Origin: JABDJX01 sp039942715
GTDB lineage: Bacteria > Pseudomonadota > Alphaproteobacteria > Rhodobacterales > Rhodobacteraceae
Assembly: GCA_039942715.1 (NCBI GenBank)
Contig: JBDVBY010000001.1
Coordinates: 558,001-622,000 of the forward strand
Reading direction: 5' to 3'
Length of the DNA: 64,000 bases
Made by a program: the position numbers and the translations under genes. Under the pieces are notes generated by a model. It was not told the origin of the DNA. It worked only from the letters and a program-made list of their open reading frames with translations, and did not search any database. Below are positions 25,349-33,865 of this stretch, in pieces; the stretch's first letter is position 1; each line of letters starts with the position of its first letter.

Positions 25349-26877
25349 CGGCACCCCCTCATATCGCCTCATTGCGAAAGAACCGTCGCGCATTGATCCT
25401 GCCCGGAGGCGGTATGCGCGTTGCCTATCAGGCGGGAGTAATTCAGCGCCTTCACGAAGAAGGTCTGCGCTTTTCGTACGGCGATGGGACGTCTGGCGGG
25501 ATCATGAATCTTGGCGCTTTGCTTTCGGGAGTCGCGCCCGAAAACCTGGCCCATCATTGGCGCAGCTTGAAGCCAAGCAGGTTCATTTCTCCGCTTTCGC
25601 TGCGGGGGTATCTGAAGTTTCCCAATCTCAAGGCATTTGGCGATTTCGACGGAATAACGCGATATATCTTCCCGCATCTTGGAATTGATCCCGACAAGAT
25701 TAATCGTTCGACCGGAGTGGCGAGCCATTTCAACGTGTGCAGGTTCGACACCAAATCGGTTGTGGCGATTCCCCATTCCAAGGTGACCTTGAATCAAATG
25801 CTCGCGGGTATGTCGCTGCCCATGTTTACACCCGCGACACGCGAAAACGGGCAAAGCTGGACCGATGCGGTCTGGATCAAGGATTCCAACCTGTTAAAGG
25901 CCGTCGAGAGCGGCGCAAACGAGCTTTGGGTGGTTTGGTGCATCGGTAACACCAGCCAATGGCACGACGGCACTTTGGCGCAATATGTGCATATGATCGA
26001 GATGAGCGCGGTCGCTGCACTGAACGCGGAACTTGAAGAGATTGGTCGCTTGAACGCGGCAATTGCCAAGGGCGAGACCCCATTCGGTCACAAGAAACCC
26101 ATCAGCGTCCACGTGATCCGGCCCGAACTACCCATTCCGCTGGACCCAGACTATGTCGCGGGCAAGGTCAGCGGCAACGCCTTGGTTGACCAGGGGTATA
26201 TGGACGCCTCGGCTTATCTGGCCTCGAAACCCAAGGGCGGCTCGGCGCTGGGCAACGATGCCACAAGAACCGGGGAGCCCGGGCAAGGCGTGACCTTCCG
26301 CGAAACGATGGCCGGGCGTCTTTCCTTCGATACAACTGACCCGGAAGAGGGTGGGAAGGACCGAAACGCCATCCCGCTTCGCCTCAATGCAACGATAAAC
26401 ATCCGCGACATCCGCGCATTTGTTGCCGACCCGAACCACCGCGGGAAAATGGCCGCACATATCTATAGCCCGCGCCTGGGTCGCATCCGGCCCGCGACGC
26501 ACAGCAACTTCCAGCTCTTCTCACCAACGGACGACCCGGACCTGGTCGAAATGGTCTACGAGATGGGTGTCCTGCTGGACGGCAAGCAGCACTGGATTAC
26601 GGGCCGGAAACATGTCCGCCGGGGACCGCCCTGGAGGATGTGGAAGGAAACGACCACGCTGTATTCGCGCTTGCATGAAGGAAAGGATGCGAGCGGCAAG
26701 GTCGTCGCCGCCGGAGTTCTGCGCCTCGGCCTCTTTGGGTTCATCGCCTTGATGACGACTCTTTCTTCCCGGGATTGTCGCGGGTTCCGTCAAAAATTCA
26801 GTGCGGTCGCCTGTTTCGCCGGTTTCTTCGCCAAATCATTGCACGACACCTACCTCAACGTCGGGAGGCGCCGATGA
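25345..26877 (+). CDS. Patatin-like phospholipase with GMC-associated C-terminal domain, 510 aa
   Basis: Residues 1-300 form a patatin domain: oxyanion loop PGGGMRVAYQAG, serine elbow GDGTSGGIMN, and Asp in WTDAVWIKD as the dyad partner (DA rather than the usual DG). The last 170 residues (RNAIPLRLNATINIRDIRAF ... KETTTLYSRL ... GVLRLGLFGF) resemble the region normally attached to cholesterol-oxidase-type GMC enzymes or their hydrolase partners. The fusion thus links a lipid acyl hydrolase with a GMC-type accessory domain. Both ends overlap neighbours by ATGA, so expression is coupled with the membrane proteins and the phosphoesterase. Confidence 0.82.
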   Translation: MTAPPHIASLRKNRRALILPGGGMRVAYQAGVIQRLHEEGLRFSYGDGTSGGIMNLGALLSGVAPENLAHHWRSLKPSRFISPLSLRGYLKFPNLKAFGDFDGITRYIFPHLGIDPDKINRSTGVASHFNVCRFDTKSVVAIPHSKVTLNQMLAGMSLPMFTPATRENGQSWTDAVWIKDSNLLKAVESGANELWVVWCIGNTSQWHDGTLAQYVHMIEMSAVAALNAELEEIGRLNAAIAKGETPFGHKKPISVHVIRPELPIPLDPDYVAGKVSGNALVDQGYMDASAYLASKPKGGSALGNDATRTGEPGQGVTFRETMAGRLSFDTTDPEEGGKDRNAIPLRLNATINIRDIRAFVADPNHRGKMAAHIYSPRLGRIRPATHSNFQLFSPTDDPDLVEMVYEMGVLLDGKQHWITGRKHVRRGPPWRMWKETTTLYSRLHEGKDASGKVVAAGVLRLGLFGFIALMTTLSSRDCRGFRQKFSAVACFAGFFAKSLHDTYLNVGRRR

Positions 26878-28850
26878 CAGGGAAATCACGACCATTCCGA
26901 CTTGTCAGAAGACCAACAGTTGGCTGGTTCAATCTTCGCATGCTTGTTGGCGTCGCCGTTCAGACAATCATAACGGCGGCTGTCGGAAACCGAACAACCC
27001 GACGCGAGGTTCTGGCGGCACTGGATGCGCAAGCGCCAAACCAGGATTTTCAGTTTGCCGCGGGGGCGACCGGGGCGGCGTATTTCGCGGACGAGAATGA
27101 TGAGATATGGGTCGACTACGTGGCGGATCTGGGTGACGGATTCAATGCCACCCATTCCATCGCTTGGCTGATCGGTCGCGATTATCTTGGCCTTTCGAAG
27201 GAAGAGGCGCGAACCGCTCAACCCATTCCGCCAAGTGAAATGGCGGAGGTGCCACGTTCCGAGTTTGCCGATTTTGAACATGTCTTGCCAGGCGGGGCGA
27301 TTACAATCTTCGGGGGCGACCTCGTGTATCCGCTCGCCTCCGTCCAGAACTACGAAGACCGGACTGTCGGGCCTTACTATGCCGCTCGCCCATGGCAGAC
27401 CGTTGCGGGTAAGTTGACGGGGCGCGCGCTCTATTCGATCCCGGGCAACCACGATTGGTACGATGGTTTGGCCAGCTATGTGCGCCGTTTCTGTCAAAGG
27501 GGCCGTTGGTTGGGCGCATGGCAGATCCAGCAAAGGCGCAGCTATTTCGCTATCGATTTGGAACACGGATGTTCGATCTGGGGGTTGGATCTTGCCATGT
27601 CGGACGATTTCGACGCGGCGCAGTTCGACTACTTCTGGGAAAAAGCCCAACAACTTCGCCCGCACGAGCAGGTCATCCTTTGTACGGCCAAACCAGTTTG
27701 GAACTATGAGGTGAAGCCGTCTGACGAGGCGACCAACGTGGCCTGGAGCACGATACAACTGGTCAGAAAATGGGTGGAAGCGAACGGCACAGCCCGCGTC
27801 GTGGCATTCGTTTCCGGCGATCAGCACCACTACCTGAGGTACCAGGAAGACAACCAGCCCAAGGATGAGGCGGTTCATTTCATCACTTGCGGTGGCGGTG
27901 GCGCGTTCATGTCGGGCACGGATGCCGCGCCGGAAAAGCTGTCTTTTGACAGTGGAGAGACGCCCAGGAACCGCAAAAGGTTTCCAAGCGAAGACGAAAG
28001 CAAAAGCATGCGCAGTGGTGTGTTCAAGATGTTCTGGCGCCACAAACGGTTCTGCCTCGCGCTTTCGGCAATCATGTTCACACTTGTCTGGCTGCTTCAG
28101 TCTGCAAGCCGCGCGTTGCTGGGCAATATCGAGGTGTCTTCGGCCATCGTCGTGCCGGTAGACAAAACGTTTCTAAGCTCGCTTGAATTTGGGCTCTGGG
28201 AGTTTGCCAAGACGGTTGCAAAGACGCTAGTCTTTGCGCCGACTCATCTCTTGGTGGTTCTGCTGGTCGCGGGCGGTTTCGTCATGTTCGCCCATTCGTC
28301 GCGCGGTCCGAACACTCAAAACTTCGCTAGCTATCTGGCCGGTGTCATCCATTTCCTTGCGCAGTTTAGTACCGCAATTGGTCTTGCCTATCTGGCTCTG
28401 TCGATCTTCGATGCGCTTGAAACAGGATTTTGGGTCTTCGTGGTGCTTCTGCCCTTGCTGACGCTTGGGCTGGGCTGGGTTGCGCACGGGCTTGTTCTGT
28501 CGGCCTATATCTGGCTGTCGAATCTCATGTTGGGCCTGCACGGGCAGGAGATCTTTTCGGCCCAGTCGATTGAAGGATACAAGTCGTTCCTGCGCATCCG
28601 CATCAACAAGGACGGCCTGACGATCTACCCCATCGGCCTAAAGGAGATTGTGCGCGACTGGAAGACCCGGGACGAAGCAGAGACACCCGACAAATTCATG
28701 GAAAACGCGTTAATGAGGCTTGGCTTGACCTCCCAGACGTTGGACGTACCCGATGGCGCAACAAACCTCCTGCGTCCCGGTTCGCCTATCGAGCCGCAAT
28801 TGATCGAGGAACCGATAGAGATCACCCGTAAGCAAGGAAAGATGGCATGA
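26874..28850 (+). CDS. Membrane-bound calcineurin-like metallophosphoesterase, 658 aa
   Basis: ATG 26874 overlaps the patatin stop. Metal motifs: LGDGFNATH, GGDLVYPLA, SIPGNHDWYDG (about residue 200) and SGDQHHYLRY. After the catalytic half, about residues 385-570 contain five or so hydrophobic helices, then a cytoplasmic tail. A catalytic domain followed by membrane helices suggests hydrolysis of a phosphorylated lipid or nucleotide at the membrane face. In this operon it may remove phosphate from a lipid intermediate; the substrate is not deducible. Confidence 0.82.
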   Translation: MTGKSRPFRLVRRPTVGWFNLRMLVGVAVQTIITAAVGNRTTRREVLAALDAQAPNQDFQFAAGATGAAYFADENDEIWVDYVADLGDGFNATHSIAWLIGRDYLGLSKEEARTAQPIPPSEMAEVPRSEFADFEHVLPGGAITIFGGDLVYPLASVQNYEDRTVGPYYAARPWQTVAGKLTGRALYSIPGNHDWYDGLASYVRRFCQRGRWLGAWQIQQRRSYFAIDLEHGCSIWGLDLAMSDDFDAAQFDYFWEKAQQLRPHEQVILCTAKPVWNYEVKPSDEATNVAWSTIQLVRKWVEANGTARVVAFVSGDQHHYLRYQEDNQPKDEAVHFITCGGGGAFMSGTDAAPEKLSFDSGETPRNRKRFPSEDESKSMRSGVFKMFWRHKRFCLALSAIMFTLVWLLQSASRALLGNIEVSSAIVVPVDKTFLSSLEFGLWEFAKTVAKTLVFAPTHLLVVLLVAGGFVMFAHSSRGPNTQNFASYLAGVIHFLAQFSTAIGLAYLALSIFDALETGFWVFVVLLPLLTLGLGWVAHGLVLSAYIWLSNLMLGLHGQEIFSAQSIEGYKSFLRIRINKDGLTIYPIGLKEIVRDWKTRDEAETPDKFMENALMRLGLTSQTLDVPDGATNLLRPGSPIEPQLIEEPIEITRKQGKMA

Positions 28851-30418
28851 CCTTTGATGCAATCATCATTGGCAGCGGTTTTGGCGGGTCTGTTCATGCC
28901 TGTCGCCTAGCCTCGGAGGGGATGTCAGTTCTCGTGTTGGAGCGGGGTCGGCGTTGGTCGCCCGATGACTATCCGCGCAGCCCGGATGACTCATGGATCT
29001 ATGATGTCGATGAGCCGGAGAACCAGAACGGCTGGCTTGATCTGCGGATTTTTGACGACATGTGGGTTGCGACCGGAGCCGGTGTTGGCGGCGGATCGCT
29101 GATCTATGCAAATGTGTCCATCGACGCAAAACCCGAGACGCTGAACAGCGGCTGGCCGTCGCAAATAAACTCTCGGGTCCTTGCGCCCTACTACGAGCGG
29201 GTCGCCGAGATGCTGAAGCCCGAGCAGTTGCCGGACAACCAGTTGACGCCCCGCTACGAACTCATGCGAGAAGCCGCGCTGAAGACCCAAACCGAAGATA
29301 GGTTCCGAAAGGTCGACCTTGCCGTTTCGTTTGACCCAGACGGCCGGTATCCTGGCCAGAGACCAGCGTCGGAACAGGCGACGAAGACATTCACCAACGC
29401 CTTCGGTCGCCAGCAGGGATATTGCGTTCATGCAGGGAACTGCGACATTGGGTGCAAGGCGCAGGCAAAGAACACTCTGGATATGAATTATCTGGCCGTT
29501 GCGGAAAGCTCTGGCGCTGAAATCCGACCCTTAAGTGTTGTCAGTCATATTGTGCAGGAAGGCAACGGATATGCCGTCGTGTATCACGACGTAAGCAGTG
29601 GAGCACAGGTCGAAAGGGTCGTCCGAGCGAAGAGGGTCGTCCTGGCGGCGGGTTCCTTGGGTTCCACTGAAATTCTTTTTCGGTCCCGAGACAAATTTCG
29701 TACCCTACCCAATATCAGCAATGCGCTGGGAATGAGTTGGTCCAGCAATGGAGATTTTCTGACACCCGCCTTTTATGATCGTCGCCTTCTTTCGCCTTCC
29801 ATTGGCCCGACAATTACAGCTGCAATCGACCATTTGGATGGTGACAAAGACGGTGCACAGTACTTTGTGGAAGATGGCGGTTTCCCAGATGTTCTGGGAA
29901 ATGTCGTCAGGGCCTCCAAGAGACGTGCCCGGCGTCTTAGCCCACGCTCCTGGATACTGTCGCGCCTGGCCAAGGTTTTGTCGGACGGAGACCCGCTGGA
30001 AAACATGATGCCCTGGTTCGGCCAGGCGGTCGATGGTGGCGACGGTCAGTTGTATTGGGGCCGGGATTATCTGCGTCCGTGGCGAAGGCGTTTAAAATTA
30101 AACTGGAACTCAGCGCGATCCGAACGCGGCGTGGGAGGGTTGATCGAAGCCCACAAACATTTGAGCAGGGCAACGGGCGGCGAAACGACCGTTCCACCCA
30201 CCTGGAAGATTCTCAGGGTTTTGGTGACGCCACATCCATTGGGTGGCTGTAAAATGGGCGCCACGCCATCGGTCGGTGTCGTTGATCATGCGGGGCGAGT
30301 TTTTGGGTATCCGGGGCTATATGTCTCAGATGGTTCGATTTTTCCGAGATCAATCGGATTGAATCCTTCAAAGACGATCGCTGCGTTGGCGGAACGGTCG
30401 GCCGACTTGATGTTGTAG
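28847..30418 (+). CDS. GMC oxidoreductase, cholesterol-oxidase-like, 523 aa
   Basis: ATGA overlap with the phosphoesterase. FAD motif AIIIGSGFGGSVHACRL at the N-terminus, GAGVGGGSLIYANV for flavin binding, and a Cys-rich element CVHAGNCDIGC...AKNTLDMNYL typical of the cholesterol-oxidase-like subfamily. The C-terminus has TPHPLGGCKMG, VSDGSIFPRSIGLNPSKTI and the ALAERSADLML end. There is no Tat signal, so it should be cytoplasmic. The family oxidises hydroxyls of sterols, terpenols and long-chain alcohols to ketones or aldehydes. Last gene of the eight-gene unit. Confidence 0.87.
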   Translation: MTFDAIIIGSGFGGSVHACRLASEGMSVLVLERGRRWSPDDYPRSPDDSWIYDVDEPENQNGWLDLRIFDDMWVATGAGVGGGSLIYANVSIDAKPETLNSGWPSQINSRVLAPYYERVAEMLKPEQLPDNQLTPRYELMREAALKTQTEDRFRKVDLAVSFDPDGRYPGQRPASEQATKTFTNAFGRQQGYCVHAGNCDIGCKAQAKNTLDMNYLAVAESSGAEIRPLSVVSHIVQEGNGYAVVYHDVSSGAQVERVVRAKRVVLAAGSLGSTEILFRSRDKFRTLPNISNALGMSWSSNGDFLTPAFYDRRLLSPSIGPTITAAIDHLDGDKDGAQYFVEDGGFPDVLGNVVRASKRRARRLSPRSWILSRLAKVLSDGDPLENMMPWFGQAVDGGDGQLYWGRDYLRPWRRRLKLNWNSARSERGVGGLIEAHKHLSRATGGETTVPPTWKILRVLVTPHPLGGCKMGATPSVGVVDHAGRVFGYPGLYVSDGSIFPRSIGLNPSKTIAALAERSADLML

Positions 30419-30573
30419 GAATTACCAGAGGTTTCAGACAGCCCAACTGGTCCACCACCATCTCTCTTTCAACATCCTCAGTATTCGCCACGCCTAAACG
30501 AGCCCCACAAATGTTTTGACAACCGAGCTCACTCTTGTTCAACTTAATCAACACACTCAAAATTTGGATTCAA

Positions 30574-31317
30574 ATGCTTTTTCTCAGAATCATTCTGATT
30601 ACTTTTTTAGCGGCCACCATATCCTCGCCGGCAAAGGCAGACTTTTTCTCAGACGTTACCGGAATTCTTACCGATCCTTTAAAGATAGGAAAGGGAAGCG
30701 AAAACTTGCTGCGAGCGGTGGAGCGCGCGTTCATTCACGCCCAGAGGCTCCAAGATGAAGTTGACGACGATATTCGGGATTACATTGACGAAATAGATGG
30801 AACAATCTCTGATACCAGAGTTTGGTTCACCGGAGAGAGAGAAGCTACCATTGATCAGATTGATGGTATTATTTCCAATTCGCTGGCGGAGATGTCAAAA
30901 TTGGAAAAAGCCTTTATCGCGGATACACGGGAGCTAATCAAATGCGGGAGCGAAGTTACTGCCGAATCATTGAGGGATCTCCTTGCTGACGCATTGAACG
31001 ATCTCGGTGAAAGAAAGCCTCGATTTAAGATTTTCGGAATCACCGTAGGTAGTTTGGAAATTGATGCTGCTGACATTGCTTCACCAATTGAAGGGTTTCG
31101 GAGAGCAAAAGCGCTTTACGATAATAGAATTGCAGCGATTACAGAAGCCGACTCTCCGTCCAATCTAACCGATGCATATGCTGAGATTCAACGTTTGTCC
31201 GACCTCGCTCGCTGTCACTATAAGAATGACACCGCAGTGTACCAAGAGCTGTATCTGATCGAGCTTGAATACAACCGAAGGGGCCGTGCTTGGCACGGAC
31301 GTATGCAGCCAATTTGA
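30574..31317 (+). CDS. Secreted helical protein, module A first gene, 247 aa
   Basis: ATG 30574 (an upstream TTG at 30535 is possible) gives the signal peptide MLFLRIILITFLAATISSPAKA. The mature part is almost wholly helical with coiled-coil character (AFIHAQRLQDEVDDDIRDYI, EIDGTISDTR). Two Cys lie in ELIKCGSEV and LARCHYK, with the motif ADIASP between them. The protein at 33107 shares length, DYIxEID, the CysX and CH(Y/F) positions and (D/N)IASP, so the two are paralogues. No known domain. It is followed after 10 bp by a second secreted protein. Confidence 0.75.
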   Translation: MLFLRIILITFLAATISSPAKADFFSDVTGILTDPLKIGKGSENLLRAVERAFIHAQRLQDEVDDDIRDYIDEIDGTISDTRVWFTGEREATIDQIDGIISNSLAEMSKLEKAFIADTRELIKCGSEVTAESLRDLLADALNDLGERKPRFKIFGITVGSLEIDAADIASPIEGFRRAKALYDNRIAAITEADSPSNLTDAYAEIQRLSDLARCHYKNDTAVYQELYLIELEYNRRGRAWHGRMQPI

Positions 31318-31327
31318 AAGGGAAAAT

Positions 31328-31834
31328 ATGTTTCTAAGAAAGATGATGTATGCGACACCTATTGTCCTAGCGACTACCGCGGCAGCTCAAGAAGAGTGTG
31401 CAACAATAGCAGACTGTGCGCAGAAAGCCGTCGAGGCGGCGAACCAGGCAAAACTTGCATTGAGAGTGGGCACTCCGAAGGGGGCCGTCTTGGCCTTCAA
31501 TCTTGATTCTTGCCCTGATGGTTGGGTCGAGTTTACACCAGCTCGCGGTAGAACAATTATCGGCGCCGGCCAAGGCGATGGTTTGCGAAACCGTGAATTG
31601 GGGCAACAAGGCGGCGCAGAAACGCACACGCTTACCGCTGCGCAGATCCCAGCACACACGCATTCATATCAATCTTCGTATGGACCAAATATGCTGGACA
31701 ACACGAAGAATATAAATGGGGGAGTTGATCGCTATGAGCAAATGAAGGAACAGACTTCAGGATCTGTTGGCGGTGGCAAGGCACACAACATCATGCAACC
31801 ATTCTATACTCTGATGTACTGCGAACGGGGTTAA
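31328..31834 (+). CDS. Secreted tail-collar-like protein, module A second gene, 168 aa
   Basis: ATG 31328 with AAGGGA upstream; signal peptide MFLRKMMYATPIVLATTAAA. The mature start carries ECATIADCAQKA, the same E-C-x-T-x-x-x-C-A-Q-x-A pattern as the gene at 33866. The remaining 110 residues look like a tail-collar/tail-fibre tip domain: CPDGWVEFTPARGRTIIGAG, HTLTAAQIPAHTHSY, GGGKAHNIMQPFYTLMYCER. Such domains bind surfaces or sugars. It is probably exported as a binding protein together with the helical partner. Confidence 0.78.
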   Translation: MFLRKMMYATPIVLATTAAAQEECATIADCAQKAVEAANQAKLALRVGTPKGAVLAFNLDSCPDGWVEFTPARGRTIIGAGQGDGLRNRELGQQGGAETHTLTAAQIPAHTHSYQSSYGPNMLDNTKNINGGVDRYEQMKEQTSGSVGGGKAHNIMQPFYTLMYCERG

Positions 31835-31922
31835 AAACGGTTGCGGTTGGAGCAGGTTCCAGGATTTCAAGATAACGATCTTGGTGCCGACCAAAACAAC
31901 AATCCTGCCTAGGAATTGACTT

Positions 31923-32531
31923 TTGGAGAATCGCATCACTTGGCTGTCGATATTGTTGATTTTTACGCTTTTCAATGCCTTCGGCTTTTACCAGTGGAAT
32001 CTTCCCCTCAGCTTCCTGTTCAGCAACCGGCCAAGTGTCCCGTTGTTAGTGCTTAGCTTTGGTCCGGCAATACAGGTCGGTGTCCTTTGGATGGTCGGCC
32101 TCCACCTTAAAGAATCCGATCCGAGAGAGAAGTTGTTCCCTAGGGTTGCAGTCACAGAATTCGATTCTCAGGCTACCGCTTTCTTTTGGGAACGCACCTC
32201 TGCTGCGTTCGTCCTTGGCCTTCCGATGATCTCATTCACCTGGGCCTGGCACCGTTTTCTGACAAAAGGCGAGGTCTGGGAAGCCGCAAATGGCATGCAT
32301 ACACATCGTTTTGAACTTGTTTCCCCAAGCCTGTTCCTAGGGTCGTGGGACACCTATCGCTATGGCAATATCGCGACAGGCGAAGGTGCTAGTTTTGTGC
32401 CTTTTTGGCAGCCGGCATTGATCATGGGTTTGGGAACGGCAATAGCCGTATTCTTGACCGGCGTCATCAGCCTACAGCTTTTCAAGCGATACTCCATACG
32501 GAAACGTAAGGTGACGGGTTGGTTGGACTGA
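31923..32531 (+). CDS. Membrane protein, four TM helices, 202 aa
   Basis: TTG start at 31923 behind AGGAA. Hydrophobic segments near residues 7-25, 40-60, 95-112 and 160-182; between them lie charged loops KESDPREKLFPRVAVTEFDS and RFLTKGEVWEAANGMHTHRF. Family not recognised. It stands between the two paralogous secreted modules, so it may be a membrane anchor or immunity-like partner; that is inference from position. Confidence 0.6.
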   Translation: MENRITWLSILLIFTLFNAFGFYQWNLPLSFLFSNRPSVPLLVLSFGPAIQVGVLWMVGLHLKESDPREKLFPRVAVTEFDSQATAFFWERTSAAFVLGLPMISFTWAWHRFLTKGEVWEAANGMHTHRFELVSPSLFLGSWDTYRYGNIATGEGASFVPFWQPALIMGLGTAIAVFLTGVISLQLFKRYSIRKRKVTGWLD

Positions 32532-32661
32532 AAATCCGAAACGCTTGCTATACTTTTGCCTGGTCCTCCTGAAAAGTCTTCCGTTTGAACTTAACGGATC
32601 TGGGCAATAGAGGCATGACGGATGGGGCGGAGTGTGATAAAGCTTATATGGAAAGTTAGCC

Positions 32662-32817
32662 ATGAGCAAAACGATCAATGTTGGAGTGGCGTTTTTCGCC
32701 ACGTTAGTTTTGTCTGTCGCCTTCGTTTGCCTAAGCACCACCAGCGTATGCTCAACAAATACAGGTCAAGATTACTCAGGCTGGCCAGAACGTGACTGCT
32801 TCGGATGGATGGAATGA
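32662..32817 (+). CDS. Small exported or membrane peptide, 51 aa
   Basis: ATG 32662 with GGAAAG upstream. One hydrophobic helix VGVAFFATLVLSVAFVCL, then a short tail with Cys residues STTSVCSTNTGQDYSGWPERD. Could be a lipoprotein-like or single-pass peptide. Its stop overlaps the next ATG (ATGA at 32814), supporting translation of both. Confidence 0.5.
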   Translation: MSKTINVGVAFFATLVLSVAFVCLSTTSVCSTNTGQDYSGWPERDCFGWME

Positions 32818-33035
32818 AAAATGCAACCATTTATTTTTCAATTGATTGTGGCGAAAGTGGCGATTGCATTCGGCTAGGCTGTATCATCATGGGTGTCATT
32901 TCCGGCGTTTTGTGGGTGTCATTTCCGGCGTTTTGGAAGTCTGCAGCCGAACGGAAATCGAAGATAAATAGTCGCTTATTTTTGGAGAACTTCGTGCTGA
33001 TGATGTACGTGAAAGGCTGCTATCGCCGTCAGTGA
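32814..33035 (+). CDS. Small membrane protein altered by tandem duplication, 73 aa
   Basis: ATG 32814 overlaps the previous stop. It starts MKNATIYFSIDCGESGDC and has a hydrophobic segment LGCIIMGVISGVLWVSFPAF. A 21-bp sequence is repeated at 32891-32911 and 32914-32934 (period 23 bp). Because 23 is not a multiple of three, the second copy is read in another frame; removing one copy would end the protein after about 44 residues. Whether the present form is functional is unknown. Confidence 0.45.
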   Translation: MKNATIYFSIDCGESGDCIRLGCIIMGVISGVLWVSFPAFWKSAAERKSKINSRLFLENFVLMMYVKGCYRRQ

Positions 33036-33106
33036 TTCGGCGTCAATAGAGCACAACGCGAACTGTGTTGTCGGATCGTTAGCAGCTAGAAATTTGGGGG
33101 GAAACA

Positions 33107-33850
33107 ATGCGGATTATGACGGTAATCGCCGCATCGATAGTATCAATTTTAGTCTTATTGGGGGCAGCACATGAATCTAAGGCGTCACTTTCACGACTTC
33201 TTGGAATCAACGAGATCGGCATCGATTCAATTAATAGAATTTCGCAAGTTATCGACCAGACCTTTCGGTCGTTAGAATTTCTTCGAAAGGAATTTGACGC
33301 AGACGTGGATGGCTACATTGCAGAGATTGATCGAATTACTGCGGCCAGAATGCAGGAGTTTTCGGGCGAGGTTGCAAACGTTGAGCGCATTGTAGATGAG
33401 ATCATCGACGAGATCGAAGCCATCAGGTCTCGGGCGTTCTATGATGCAAGACAACTAATCTGGGACGTTGAGTGCATTGCGCCCGTGTATGCAGAGGAGC
33501 TGAAGACTACACTCGGTGACCTCATCAAGATTGTCTCCGACTCCGAGGCTGAACTGCGTCTCCCCTTGGGTGCAACCGCGGAAGTCTTTGTTAAACCGGT
33601 GAATATTGCCAGCCCAGACATTGCTTACGAAGAAATAAAGGCAGGCTACTTGACGGCACTTGAAAGTGTTGAAGAGGAAACAAGCGTCCTCTTCATACTT
33701 TCATCGTACGGAAATATTTCGAGGGTTGCCAGAATTACATCTTGTCATTTTCGAGGTTTAGTATTGAGCAAATATTTCTTCGCCGAAGTTGCATATTACG
33801 AAGGTCTTTCGTCGCCATGGGCAATGCTTACTGGGCTTGATCGATTTTAA
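33107..33850 (+). CDS. Secreted helical protein, module B first gene, 247 aa
   Basis: ATG 33107 after a G-rich ribosome site. Signal peptide MRIMTVIAASIVSILVLLGAAHESKA; the mature part is helical with VDGYIAEIDRITAARMQEF and DEIIDEIEAIRS. Cys in WDVECIAP and ITSCHFRG, motif VNIASP between. Length (247) and these positions equal the gene at 30574, marking an old duplication. It lies 15 bp before its own secreted partner. Confidence 0.75.
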   Translation: MRIMTVIAASIVSILVLLGAAHESKASLSRLLGINEIGIDSINRISQVIDQTFRSLEFLRKEFDADVDGYIAEIDRITAARMQEFSGEVANVERIVDEIIDEIEAIRSRAFYDARQLIWDVECIAPVYAEELKTTLGDLIKIVSDSEAELRLPLGATAEVFVKPVNIASPDIAYEEIKAGYLTALESVEEETSVLFILSSYGNISRVARITSCHFRGLVLSKYFFAEVAYYEGLSSPWAMLTGLDRF

Positions 33851-33865
33851 AGGAAAGGAAGCAAG

